Assembly (NCBI GenBank): GCA_934630495.1
Contig: CAKTVW010000023.1
Coordinates: forward strand, 1-37,320
Direction of reading: 5' to 3'
DNA: 37,320 nt
From: an uncultured Oscillospiraceae bacterium
GTDB lineage: Bacteria; Bacillota; Clostridia; Oscillospirales; Oscillospiraceae
Shown here: positions 23,309 through 30,742 of the stretch, piece after piece
Numbering within the stretch: the stretch's first letter is position 1
How the letters are laid out: every line of letters begins with the position of its first letter
Program-made: the position numbers and the translations under genes
Notes under the pieces: model-generated
The model's database searches: none
Seen by the model: the letters and a program-made list of their open reading frames with translations, nothing else
Told to the model about the DNA's origin: nothing

Positions 23309-24466
23309 TCACGGCTGAAGCGCGGCGGCAAGCGCCTCCAGCGCGGCAGTGTCCTCGGGCTTGACGGCTGAGAGAATGCGCACCGGCTCCCCTGCCCATG
23401 TAAGATTTTTGCAGCCGGACAGCTTATCGCGCATCACCTTCGCCGCCACCGGCGCCCACGAGCCGTTTTCGATCAGGCCGACGGTGCGGTTCTGAAAATT
23501 ACGCTCGGTGAGCGCGTCGATAAAATGCTTCATATAGGGGAAGATATCGGCGTTGTAGGTGGTCGTAGCCAGCACGAGCTTCCCGTAGCGGAAGGCATCC
23601 TCGACCGCCTCGGCCATATCCTCCCGCGCAAGGTCGCACACGACGACCTTCGGGCAACCCCGCCGCTCCAGCGCCGCCGCAAGAAGCTGCACCGCCTTCT
23701 TGGTATTGCCGTAGACGGAGGTATAGGCGATCATCACGCCCTCGGATTCGACGCGGTAGGACGACCAGATGTCGTATTTCTCAAGATAATGTCCGAGGTT
23801 TTCCGTCAAGACCGGGCCGTGCAGCGGGCAGATCACGGAAATATCCGGCGCGGCAGCCTTTTTCAGCAGCGTCTGCACCTGCGCGCCGTATTTCCCGACG
23901 ATCCCGATATAATACCGCCGCGCCTCGCAGTCCCAGTCCTCGTCGGCATCCGACGCGCCGAATTTACCGAAAGCGTCCGCGGAGAAGAGCACCTTTTCCG
24001 TCTCGTCGTAGGTCACCATGACCTCCGGCCAATGCACCATCGGCGCAAAGATAAACCGCAGCGTATGCCGTCCCAGCGAAACCGTCTCGCCGTCCTTGAC
24101 CAGCACGATCCGTTCCTCGGGGAGCGCCGTACCGAAAAAGCCGCGCAGAATCGTCAGTGTCCGCGCGTTGGCGATCAGCTCCGCGTCGGGGTAAGCGCGC
24201 AGAAATTCCAAGATCCCGGCAGAGTGGTCCGGCTCCATGTGCTGCACGACCAGATAGGCCGGACTGTGTCCTTCCAGCGCGGCAGAGAGCCGTTCCAGCC
24301 ATTGCGCGACAAAGCGCCCGTCCACCGTGTCCATGACGGCAGTCTTCTCGTCGACGATCACATAGGAGTTGTAGGCCATTCCGTTCGGAACGACATACTG
24401 CCCTTCAAACAGATCGATGTCATGGTCGTCGACGCCGACGAAGCGGATGTCCTTTGTAATTTCCAT
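23309..24466 (-). CDS. Flavodiiron protein (FprA-type O2/NO reductase)
   Basis: 385-residue A-type flavoprotein that reduces O2 to water, or NO to N2O, protecting anaerobes; electrons usually come from rubredoxin. The beta-lactamase-like domain has the diiron ligands His76, Glu78, Asp80, His81 (QHMEPDHSAG), His145 (MVHWPEV), Asp164 (SADAFG) and His216 (PLHGPV). The C-terminal flavodoxin domain binds FMN (AYTSVYGNTKKAV; ATTTYNADIFPYMKHFIDAL). The start at 24466 has AAGGAGA upstream; the open frame continues upstream without support. It is the first gene of the leftward operon and faces a Crp/Fnr regulator across a palindrome, suggesting oxygen- or NO-responsive control. Confidence 0.95.
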   Translation of the reverse strand: MEITKDIRFVGVDDHDIDLFEGQYVVPNGMAYNSYVIVDEKTAVMDTVDGRFVAQWLERLSAALEGHSPAYLVVQHMEPDHSAGILEFLRAYPDAELIANARTLTILRGFFGTALPEERIVLVKDGETVSLGRHTLRFIFAPMVHWPEVMVTYDETEKVLFSADAFGKFGASDADEDWDCEARRYYIGIVGKYGAQVQTLLKKAAAPDISVICPLHGPVLTENLGHYLEKYDIWSSYRVESEGVMIAYTSVYGNTKKAVQLLAAALERRGCPKVVVCDLAREDMAEAVEDAFRYGKLVLATTTYNADIFPYMKHFIDALTERNFQNRTVGLIENGSWAPVAAKVMRDKLSGCKNLTWAGEPVRILSAVKPEDTAALEALAAALQP

Positions 24467-24527
24467 ATATCTTTCTCCTTTCTCGGAAGTCTCCGGCAAA
24501 AACGCACCGCATTCTGCCGCGCTTCCC

Positions 24528-24556
24528 TTGACTTTTTCTTTTAAGTATACTATATT
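24528..24556 (+). promoter_or_regulatory. Promoter of the Crp/Fnr regulator gene
   Basis: TTGACT (24528-24533), 17-base spacer, TATATT (24551-24556). The same A/T-rich block read leftward offers TATAAT (24559-24554) for the flavodiiron operon, with TTGGAA 19 bases upstream of it, inside the palindrome at 24571-24586. The wide spacing would fit a regulated or activator-dependent promoter. Confidence 0.65.
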
Positions 24557-24570
24557 ATAGGAAAAGAGTA

Positions 24571-24586
24571 TGTTGGATTTCCAACA
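24571..24586. promoter_or_regulatory. Palindromic operator, probably for the adjacent Crp/Fnr protein
   Basis: Perfect 7-2-7 inverted repeat TGTTGGATTTCCAACA. It lies about 15 bases downstream of the regulator's -10 element, where binding would block its own transcription, and overlaps the likely -35 of the leftward flavodiiron promoter. Crp/Fnr dimers bind 14-22 bp two-fold symmetric sites; assignment to this regulator is inference. Confidence 0.6.
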
Positions 24587-24599
24587 AGAAGGTGAGAAA

Positions 24600-25259
24600 A
24601 TGCTGCCTCCCGAGCTGAAAGACGCGCCGATCTTCCGTGGCATTCCCGCCGACGCACTGGAACGGATGCTCCCGTGCTTACAGATCACGGTGCGGCAATA
24701 CGCGCGGGATAAATACATTCTTCAATCCGGCGACCGCGCCGAGGCCGTCGGCCTGCTGCTGCGCGGCTTGGCGCTGATCGTGCAGGAGGACTTTTGGGGC
24801 AACCGAAACCTGATCGCGCAGGTCGCGCCGCAGGAGCTGTTTGCCGAGGCCTTCGCCTGCTCGGACGGCCGCCCGCTGAACACGGGTATCGTCGCGCAGG
24901 AGGACTGCACCGTCGCATGGCTGAAGGTGAGCCATATCATGGGCGTGTGCAAAAATGCCTGCGCGCATCATTTTCTGCTGATCCGCAATTTGGTCGGCGC
25001 GCTGGCGGACAAAAACCTGTTTTACAACGAGAAGCTCACGCACATGGCGCAGCGGACGACGCGGGAAAAGCTGCTGTCGTACCTCTCGTCCGAAGCGCTG
25101 AAGCGCGGCAGCACCGATTTCGACATTCCCTACGATCGGCAGCAGCTCGCGGACTATCTCTCCGTAGAGCGCAGCGCCATGTCCGCCGAGCTGTCCAAGC
25201 TCCGCCGCGAAGGGCTGCTGCAATGCCACCGCAATCATTTCATACTGCGATCGGATTAA
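24600..25259 (+). CDS. Crp/Fnr family transcriptional regulator
   Basis: 219 residues. An N-terminal cyclic-nucleotide-binding-like beta barrel (ITVRQYARDKYILQSGDRAEAV...LIVQEDFWGNRNLIAQVAPQELFAEAFAC), a long dimer helix, and a C-terminal winged helix (TREKLLSYLSSEALK...FDIPYDRQQLADYLSVERSAMSAELSKLRREGLL). It lacks the N-terminal cysteine cluster of true Fnr, so it is not an obvious [4Fe-4S] oxygen sensor. Related clostridial regulators sense NO or redox through haem or remain unassigned. The ATG at 24600 is chosen over one ten codons upstream because AAGGTGAG precedes it and the upstream codons fall in the operator palindrome. Likely targets: itself and the divergent flavodiiron operon. Confidence 0.9.
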   Translation: MLPPELKDAPIFRGIPADALERMLPCLQITVRQYARDKYILQSGDRAEAVGLLLRGLALIVQEDFWGNRNLIAQVAPQELFAEAFACSDGRPLNTGIVAQEDCTVAWLKVSHIMGVCKNACAHHFLLIRNLVGALADKNLFYNEKLTHMAQRTTREKLLSYLSSEALKRGSTDFDIPYDRQQLADYLSVERSAMSAELSKLRREGLLQCHRNHFILRSD

Positions 25260-25300
25260 AGTTACGAAACCCCGTGACCCGATTTTAAGGAGGAAGCAAA

Positions 25301-26458
25301 ATGGCAAATCTGGTTGACTATCTGGATTGGCGCGGCGATCTGCCCATGACGGTCGATCGCTTCAACGAGGTCGACAGCCTGATCCTGACCGAGCTGGCCT
25401 ATATCGAAATGGGCGACGCCGTTCCCGAGGATAACGCATCCGTCCCGCTCAGCGCGGTAAACAAGCGCCTGTTTGCGAAAAGCGCGGACGGCAAAAAGCT
25501 GGAAATGGGCGTCGTTACCGCCGCAAAGATCTCGGAGCTGCTTCATAAGCTGGCACGGACACCGCGTTTTCAGGACCTTCGGCTCAGCTGCTTTGAGCGG
25601 CGGCTGGATGTGGAAAACGCCGAGCAGTTCGCCGCTCTGACGATCGAACTGCCCGACGACACGGTATACCTTGCCTTTCGCGGAACGGACGATACGCTCG
25701 CCGGCTGGAAGGAAAACATCCACCTGAGCTGTATGGAGGAGGTCCCCGCACAGCGGCAGGCCGTGCGCTACACCGAACGCGTGGCGGCGCTCTACCCGAA
25801 CAAACGGCTACGCATCGGCGGCCATTCCAAGGGCGGAAATCTGGCAATGTGGGCAGGCGCGTTCTGCTCCCGCGCGGTGCAGGACCGCATCGTCAACGTC
25901 TGGTCGAACGACGGCCCCGGCTTCAATGAGTCCACGATGCTCCGCCCGGAGCTTCAGCGCATTCGTCCGCGCATCATCTCCATCGTGCCGAAATCCTCCG
26001 TCGTGGGGATGCTGCTCACGCACGGCGAGGACTATATCGTCGTCGACAGCTCTCAGGTCGGCATTTTGCAGCATGACGGCTTTTCGTGGAACGTCCTCGG
26101 CCCGCACTTTATTCATCTTGACCGCATTTCGCAGCAGGGGCGGATCAACGATCTGACCTTCCGCCGCTGGGTGCAGCAGGTGCCGTGGGAACAGCGCGAG
26201 CGCTTTGCCGACGGGCTGTTCGGCATTCTGTCGGCGTCGGGCGCCGTGACCTTCAACGATTTCCGCACCGACAAATGGAAGACCGCCGCCGCCATGGTCA
26301 AGGCCATGAAGGACATGGACAAGGAAACGCGCGACGCGCTGACGGCGACGCTGGCGGCGCTGTTCCGCAGCAATCTGGAGGTGCGGCTGGAGGGACTGGA
26401 GGATGCCGCCAAGCTCCGGCTCCGCGAAAAGGAGCAGCGCTCCGATTCCGTGCAATGA
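25301..26458 (+). CDS. DUF2974 (Mbeg1-like) alpha/beta hydrolase
   Basis: 385-residue protein of the DUF2974 group, lipase-like hydrolases common in gut Firmicutes and of unknown substrate. The nucleophile elbow is GGHSKGGN with Ser176; an oxyanion-side motif VYLAFRGTDDTLAGWKEN precedes it at about 122-140. Downstream WSNDGPGFNE and a histidine near the GILQHDGFSWNVLG segment may supply the other triad residues. No signal peptide or membrane segment, so it acts in the cytoplasm or is released otherwise. AAGGAGG precedes the ATG. It begins 41 bases after the Crp/Fnr gene without a clear promoter of its own, so it may be co-transcribed. Confidence 0.85.
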   Translation: MANLVDYLDWRGDLPMTVDRFNEVDSLILTELAYIEMGDAVPEDNASVPLSAVNKRLFAKSADGKKLEMGVVTAAKISELLHKLARTPRFQDLRLSCFERRLDVENAEQFAALTIELPDDTVYLAFRGTDDTLAGWKENIHLSCMEEVPAQRQAVRYTERVAALYPNKRLRIGGHSKGGNLAMWAGAFCSRAVQDRIVNVWSNDGPGFNESTMLRPELQRIRPRIISIVPKSSVVGMLLTHGEDYIVVDSSQVGILQHDGFSWNVLGPHFIHLDRISQQGRINDLTFRRWVQQVPWEQRERFADGLFGILSASGAVTFNDFRTDKWKTAAAMVKAMKDMDKETRDALTATLAALFRSNLEVRLEGLEDAAKLRLREKEQRSDSVQ

Positions 26459-26462
26459 CCGC

Positions 26463-26491
26463 TTGCAACCGCTTGACCCGTATGCTATACT
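26463..26491 (+). promoter_or_regulatory. Probable promoter of the TIGR04255-yugP-queH operon
   Basis: TTGCAA (26463-26468), 17-base spacer, TATACT (26486-26491) with an extended -10 (TGC). A second copy of the -10 region lies 23 bases further on because of a tandem duplication. Confidence 0.6.
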
Positions 26492-26521
26492 AATATAAAG
26501 CCGTATGCTATACTAATATAA
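26478..26521 (+). repeat. Tandem duplication of a -10-like segment
   Basis: Two perfect 21-base copies (26478-26498 and 26501-26521) with a core GTATGCTATACTAATATAA, at a 23-base period. Each carries an extended -10 (TGCTATACT). The second copy abuts the left end of the MITE-like element and supplies its left ATAA flank. Confidence 0.8.
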
Positions 26522-26665
26522 GGCAGCACCGCATAATTCAGCGAGAGCATTCGGCGAGAGATTTTTTGTCGAGCCAAGGTTTGAAAAGCGCAGGAATACT
26601 TTGTGTATTTCAAACTTTTCGAACCGCCGGATCGGCGAAAAATATCCGGCGAAGGCGGTGTTGCC
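26522..26665. repeat. MITE-like hairpin repeat, copy 2 (17-bp internal deletion)
   Basis: Same element as 3228-3388, in the same orientation, about 96% identical over the shared 144 bases. It is flanked by ATAA on both sides (26518-26521 and 26666-26669), a 4-bp target duplication. A 17-base segment near the right end is missing, consistent with slippage between GCGG repeats, leaving only the outer 11 bases (GCGGTGTTGCC) of the right terminal repeat. It sits between a duplicated promoter and the TIGR04255 gene, so it forms part of that mRNA leader. Confidence 0.85.
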
Positions 26666-26695
26666 ATAAGAAAAAGCGTGAAAGGAGCGCCGTCA

Positions 26696-27481
26696 ATGTT
26701 TTCGGAATGCGAACGCGTACAATATAACAAGTCCCAGCTGCTGGAGGTCATCTGCCAGCTTCGTTTCCCCGCGATCTTATCCATCGCCGCCAGAGAACCG
26801 GCTGAATTTCAGGAGCTGATCCGGGCAGATTATCCGCAGTACACCCGCAATATCGAGAAGCTGCCTCCCAAGGTGATCGGTCAGCCCGGCAATATGAAGT
26901 TCGAGGAGCAGCCCGACGTCGTGAACTATCAGTTCCTGTCGGCCGACGGCCGCTGGAAGGTCAATCTGACCAACACCTTTATTGCCTTGGCCACGCCCGC
27001 CTACACCTGCTGGGAAAGCTTCGCCCGCAAGCTCGACGAGGTCCTCGTGCATTTTATCAAGGTCTATAAGCCCGCGTTTTTCGAGCGCATCGGCCTGCGC
27101 TATATCAACGCCTTTTCCCGCGCGGCGCTCGATCTGGAGGACACGCCGTTTTCCGAACTGATCCGTCCCGGCTATCTGGGGCTGATGGCGGAGGACGACG
27201 TGCAGGAGCGCGCGTTTTCCCGCATAATGCAGGAGGCGGAAATGGCGCTGCCCGGCGGCTGCCGCCTGAAGCTGCACTGCGGCCCCGGCATGGTCAAGCG
27301 CAACAATGTCGACGACAAGGAGATCAAGTTTATTCTGGACAACGATATTTTCATGTCCGGCAAGATCGCAATGCGCGATTCCGCCGGTGCGCTGAACACC
27401 GCACATATCAATGCCGACCGGATCTTCCGCGGCGCGATCACCGACACGCTCCACGACGCGATGGACCCGCAGGCGCTTTGA
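26696..27481 (+). CDS. TIGR04255 family protein
   Basis: 261 residues. The opening CERVQYNKSQLLEVICQLRFPAIL, the ADGRWKVNLTNTFIAL segment and ERIGLRYINAF are characteristic of the TIGR04255 family, which is widespread and of unknown function. No signal, membrane helix or catalytic motif is evident. The ATG at 26696 with AAAGGAG eight bases upstream is chosen; an open extension runs back through the inserted repeat but has no ribosome binding site. First gene of an operon with yugP and queH. The repeat insertion in its leader may alter expression of all three. Confidence 0.82.
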   Translation: MFSECERVQYNKSQLLEVICQLRFPAILSIAAREPAEFQELIRADYPQYTRNIEKLPPKVIGQPGNMKFEEQPDVVNYQFLSADGRWKVNLTNTFIALATPAYTCWESFARKLDEVLVHFIKVYKPAFFERIGLRYINAFSRAALDLEDTPFSELIRPGYLGLMAEDDVQERAFSRIMQEAEMALPGGCRLKLHCGPGMVKRNNVDDKEIKFILDNDIFMSGKIAMRDSAGALNTAHINADRIFRGAITDTLHDAMDPQAL

Positions 27482-27509
27482 GAAATTTGAACTAACGGAG
27501 TGACAAAGC

Positions 27510-28244
27510 TTGTATTTCGGTTACTACTATCTTGACCCCTACTATTTTTTCGTACTGGCCGCAATAATCTTTTCGCTGATCGCAAGCGCACGGGTCAACA
27601 GCGTTTTTCGCTCATACAGCCGGGTACGGAATTATCGCGGGCTGACCGGAGCGGACGCGGCGCGCGCCGTCCTCAGCGCGAACGGCGTATCCGGTGTGCG
27701 TATTGAGCGCGTTTCCGGCGAATTGACGGACCATTACGACCCCAAGAACAATGTGATCCGTCTTTCCGAGAGCGTCTACGACAGTGCCACCGTCTCGGCG
27801 GTCGGCGTCGCGGCGCATGAGGCGGGACATGCCGTACAGTACGCGGAGGATTACGCTCCCATTAAGCTCCGCGCGGCGATCGTTCCGGCGACCAACTTTG
27901 CCTCCCGTCTGTCCATGCCACTGATCTTTATCGGCCTGATCCTGATGTCCGTGCAGAGCCTTGCGATGTTTTACGACGTTTTTTACTATCTGGCGCTGGC
28001 CGGGGCGCTGTGCTACAGCCTGTGCGTGGTCTTCCAGCTTGTGACGCTCCCGACGGAGTTCAACGCAAGCCGCCGTGCGCTTCGCGCGATCGATCAGAGC
28101 GGTCTGCTCTCCGAGGAAGAGCAGCGCGGCGCGAGAAAGGTCCTCTCCGCCGCCGCCATGACCTACGTCGCCGCGCTCAGCGTAACGCTGATGCAGTTCC
28201 TGCGGCTGCTTCTGATCGTCGGCGGACGCCGCCGCAGAGATTAG
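27510..28244 (+). CDS. YugP-family zinc metallopeptidase
   Basis: 244-residue membrane-embedded protease of the Zn_peptidase_2/YugP family. The zinc motif is HEAGH (His103, Glu104, His107) in VAAHEAGHAVQYAEDY, following an N-terminal membrane helix (about 10-26) and followed by two or more helices (about 135-185) and one near the C-terminus (LMQFLRLLLIV). It starts with TTG at 27510, ten bases after GGAG; the tyrosine-rich MYFGYYYLDPYYFF start is common in the family. Substrate unknown; membrane protein quality control is a plausible role by analogy only. Confidence 0.92.
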   Translation: MYFGYYYLDPYYFFVLAAIIFSLIASARVNSVFRSYSRVRNYRGLTGADAARAVLSANGVSGVRIERVSGELTDHYDPKNNVIRLSESVYDSATVSAVGVAAHEAGHAVQYAEDYAPIKLRAAIVPATNFASRLSMPLIFIGLILMSVQSLAMFYDVFYYLALAGALCYSLCVVFQLVTLPTEFNASRRALRAIDQSGLLSEEEQRGARKVLSAAAMTYVAALSVTLMQFLRLLLIVGGRRRRD

Positions 28245-28253
28245 GAGGCCCCT

Positions 28254-28799
28254 GTGAAGACACTTCTGCATATCTGCTGCGCCCCTTGTGCCAACCAATG
28301 CATCGACGTTCTGCGCAGCGAGGGCGCAGAGCTGACGGGCTTCTGGTATAATCCCAATATTCATCCGTTTACGGAGTACCGCGCCCGCCGCAATTGCGTG
28401 CGCGAATATGCCGCAAGCGTGGCGCTGCCGCTGCTCGAGCGCGACGAATACGCGCTCCGTCCGTTTGTCCGCGCCGTTGCCGACAATATCGCCGGGCGCT
28501 GTGTCAAGTGCTACGAGTTTCGGCTTTTCGCGGCGGCGCAGGCGGCAAAGGACGGCGGCTTCGACAGCTTTACCTCCTCTCTGTTCATCAGTCCCTATCA
28601 GAACCATGAGCTGATGCGTGCCGTCGCCGAGCGCGCGGCCGAGGAGGTCGGCATACCGTTTCTCTACCGCGACTTCCGTCCCTATTTCCGCGCCGGGCAG
28701 GAGCGCGCCCGCGAGCTAGGCCTTTACATCCAGAAATACTGCGGCTGCGTCTTTTCCGAGGAGGAGCGTTATCTCAAGGAATCCCGCCGCATCCCGTAA
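28254..28799 (+). CDS. queH: Epoxyqueuosine reductase QueH
   Basis: 181 residues. Catalyses the last step of queuosine biosynthesis, reducing epoxyqueuosine to queuosine in tRNAs with GUN anticodons; QueH (former DUF208) replaces the cobalamin enzyme QueG in many anaerobes. All family cysteine motifs are present: HICCAPCANQC at the N-terminus, RCVKCYEFR in the middle and QKYCGCVFSEEE at the C-terminus, holding iron-sulfur and iron sites. The start is GTG at 28254, a few bases after AGGAGG. It ends the TIGR04255-yugP-queH operon; no other queuosine gene is present in the window. Confidence 0.94.
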   Translation: MKTLLHICCAPCANQCIDVLRSEGAELTGFWYNPNIHPFTEYRARRNCVREYAASVALPLLERDEYALRPFVRAVADNIAGRCVKCYEFRLFAAAQAAKDGGFDSFTSSLFISPYQNHELMRAVAERAAEEVGIPFLYRDFRPYFRAGQERARELGLYIQKYCGCVFSEEERYLKESRRIP

Positions 28800-28803
28800 A
28801 AAG

Positions 28804-28845
28804 AAAAGCTCCCGTCGGAAGCGAACGCTTCCGACGGGAGCTTTT
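28804..28845. terminator. Bidirectional terminator between queH and upp
   Basis: A 19-bp perfect stem (28804-28822 with 28827-28845; arms begin AAAAGCTCCCGTCGG) with a 4-base loop, an A run before and TTTTACTTTATT after. It serves both converging transcripts. Confidence 0.92.
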
Positions 28846-28848
28846 ACT

Positions 28849-29481
28849 TTATTTTGTGCCGAAGATGCGGTCGCCGCAGTCGCCGAGACCGGGGACGATA
28901 TAGGCATGCTCGTTGAGCCTCTCGTCGACCGCCGTGACAAAGATATCCACGTCCGGATGCGCCTGCGTAACGGCCTCGATGCCCTCCGGTGCGGCGATAA
29001 TGTCCATCAGCGTAATGGACTTGCAGCCGTACTCCTGCTTGAGGATATCCAGCGCCGCGATCACGCTGCCGCCGGTCGCCAGCATCGGGTCGACCAGAAA
29101 CACCTGACGCTCGGAGATATCGGGCGGCATCTTGCAGTAGTATTTGACGGGCAAATGCGTTTCCGGGTCGCGGAAAAGGCCGATATGGCCGACCTTGGCC
29201 GACGGGATCAGGGAGATCATGGAATCCACCATGCCCAGACCCGCACGGAGAATGGGGACGATCGCCAGCTTCTTGCCTGCCAGCACGCGGACCTTTGCCG
29301 TCGCCACAGGCGTTTCGACCTCGATCTCCTTCGTCGGCAGATTGCGTGTTGCTTCATAACACATCAGCGCGGCCATCTCTCCGACAGCCTCACGAAATTC
29401 CTTGACGCCGGTGTTCTTGTCCCGCAGAATTGACAGCTTATGCTGTAAAAGGGGATGTTCCAAAACCTGTACTCTACCCAT
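28849..29481 (-). CDS. upp: Uracil phosphoribosyltransferase
   Basis: Salvages uracil with PRPP to UMP. 210 residues, full length. The PRPP loop is FLVDPMLATGGSVIAALD (about 127-144), preceded by IVPILRAGLGMVDSM, and the uracil-binding C-terminus reads AYIVPGLGDCGDRIFGTK. The ATG overlaps the tsaB stop by one base (TAATG), with AGGAGGAG just upstream inside the tsaB end. It is the third gene of the leftward tsaE-tsaB-upp operon. Confidence 0.98.
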   Translation of the reverse strand: MGRVQVLEHPLLQHKLSILRDKNTGVKEFREAVGEMAALMCYEATRNLPTKEIEVETPVATAKVRVLAGKKLAIVPILRAGLGMVDSMISLIPSAKVGHIGLFRDPETHLPVKYYCKMPPDISERQVFLVDPMLATGGSVIAALDILKQEYGCKSITLMDIIAAPEGIEAVTQAHPDVDIFVTAVDERLNEHAYIVPGLGDCGDRIFGTK

Positions 29482-30200
29482 TAGGCTCCTCCTTCGCTCT
29501 GCCGCAGCCGCTCCGCACGCTCGCGCTCTGCCTGAGACAGCCGCAGATAGTTCGGTGTCAGTGCCGCGCCGGAAAAATCGCTCTGCCCCGATAAAAGCAG
29601 CGCGTTTGCCGCCAATGCAACACCGGACGCCCGCTGCATCCGAAGCTGTTCCGGAGCGCAGCGGCAGTCTGCCACCCGTGTTCCGATGGTATTATAGCAC
29701 AACTGTGCACCATCTCCAAGAAAAATTTTCGGCTCGGCGTAACTTTTCAGCTCGTTTTCCAGCTCCTCGAGTGAAACGGCACGGTCGTCCGTCAGCCGTT
29801 CGATCGTTCCGTTTTTGCAGGAAAACAGCGCGTTATACACCTGTGCACGGCGGGCATCCATCGCGCAACAGAGAATGCCCTCAAAGCACGCGCCCTGCCT
29901 TGCCATCGCCTCCAGCGTCGAAACACCGACACACGGCCTTTCCGCGCCCCACGCAAGCCCCTTCGCCGCCGCCACGCCGATGCGGACGCCCGTAAAGCTG
30001 CCCGGCCCCGCCGCACATGCGACCGCCGTCAGCTCCTTTGCGGTCAGTCCGCAGTCCTCCAGAAGCTCCTGTGCCAGCTTCATCAATGTGCGGCTGTGCG
30101 TCAGGCCGTTGTTCCGATAGCTCTCCGCCAGCAGAACGCCGTCCTCCGAAAGCGCAACCGACGCCGCCTTTGCCGACGACTCAAACGCCAATATCCGCAT
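29481..30200 (-). CDS. tsaB: tRNA threonylcarbamoyladenosine biosynthesis protein TsaB
   Basis: 239-residue ASKHA-fold partner of TsaD in the t6A37 tRNA modification complex. Typical features: MRILAFESSAKAASVAL, NNGLTHSRTLMKL, and AAGPGSFTGVRIGVAAAKGLAWG at about residues 63-85. Its start overlaps the end of tsaE by 20 bases, so the two are translationally coupled. tsaD is not in the window. Confidence 0.96.
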   Translation of the reverse strand: MRILAFESSAKAASVALSEDGVLLAESYRNNGLTHSRTLMKLAQELLEDCGLTAKELTAVACAAGPGSFTGVRIGVAAAKGLAWGAERPCVGVSTLEAMARQGACFEGILCCAMDARRAQVYNALFSCKNGTIERLTDDRAVSLEELENELKSYAEPKIFLGDGAQLCYNTIGTRVADCRCAPEQLRMQRASGVALAANALLLSGQSDFSGAALTPNYLRLSQAERERAERLRQSEGGA

Positions 30201-30618
30201 TCGCCGTTCCTCCTTCGATCGTGATCCGGCGGCGCTCCTCCGAGAGCACCTCGATCGTCACGGTGATCGCGCCGTCCATAGCGTCGGCGACCTGCTCGCT
30301 CCATTCGACCGCGCAGACGCCGCCGCGCGCCAGATAATCCTCCCAGCCGATGTCAAACAGCTCGTCTGACGAGCCAAGGCGGTACATATCAAAATGAAAC
30401 AGCGGGAGCCGTCCGCCCGTATATTCGTTGACGACGGTATAGGTCGGGCTGGTCACGCGCATCGGGATCCCAAGTCCCCGCGCCAGTCCTCGCGTAAAGG
30501 CGGTTTTCCCCGCGCCAAGCCCGCCGCGATAGGCGATGATCTCGCCGCCGCGCAGCGATCGTCCGAGGCGCTCGCCCAGCTCCTCCGTCTGTTGGGGGGT
30601 TTCGGTTATGACCTGCAT
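30181..30618 (-). CDS. tsaE: tRNA threonylcarbamoyladenosine biosynthesis ATPase TsaE
   Basis: 145-residue P-loop ATPase that drives turnover of the TsaBDE complex making t6A37. Walker A is GGLGAGKTAF (about residues 32-41), followed by VTSPTYTVVNEYTG and LFHFDMYRL, and the tail VCAVEWSEQV. The ATG at 30618 has AAAGGAGGGG upstream, so it is preferred over the longer open frame. It directly follows a consensus promoter. Confidence 0.96.
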   Translation of the reverse strand: MQVITETPQQTEELGERLGRSLRGGEIIAYRGGLGAGKTAFTRGLARGLGIPMRVTSPTYTVVNEYTGGRLPLFHFDMYRLGSSDELFDIGWEDYLARGGVCAVEWSEQVADAMDGAITVTIEVLSEERRRITIEGGTANADIGV

Positions 30619-30642
30619 GAAAGCCCCTCCTTTCGTGCGCTC

Positions 30643-30671
30643 ATTATAACACAGATGCAAAGAATTTGCAA
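30643..30671 (-). promoter_or_regulatory. Promoter of tsaE-tsaB-upp
   Basis: On the minus strand TTGCAA (30671-30666), 17-base spacer, consensus TATAAT (30648-30643), 25 bases upstream of the tsaE start. Confidence 0.85.
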
Positions 30672-30683
30672 AAAACTTTTCTG

Positions 30684-30712
30684 TTTACAGACGGCGCAAA
30701 TGATGGTACAAT
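30684..30712 (+). promoter_or_regulatory. Promoter of the SEDS and ZIP genes
   Basis: TTTACA (30684-30689), 17-base spacer, TACAAT (30707-30712). Back to back with the tsaE promoter, the two -35 elements being only 12 bases apart. Confidence 0.8.
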
Positions 30713-30742
30713 AAGACGAAAACGCGGTCGGAGGTGAGCGAT

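Noticed and set aside
26603..26695. N-terminal extension of the TIGR04255 protein through the inserted repeat
   Set aside because: The frame is open by chance; the ATG at 26696 has a good ribosome binding site and matches where the family begins.
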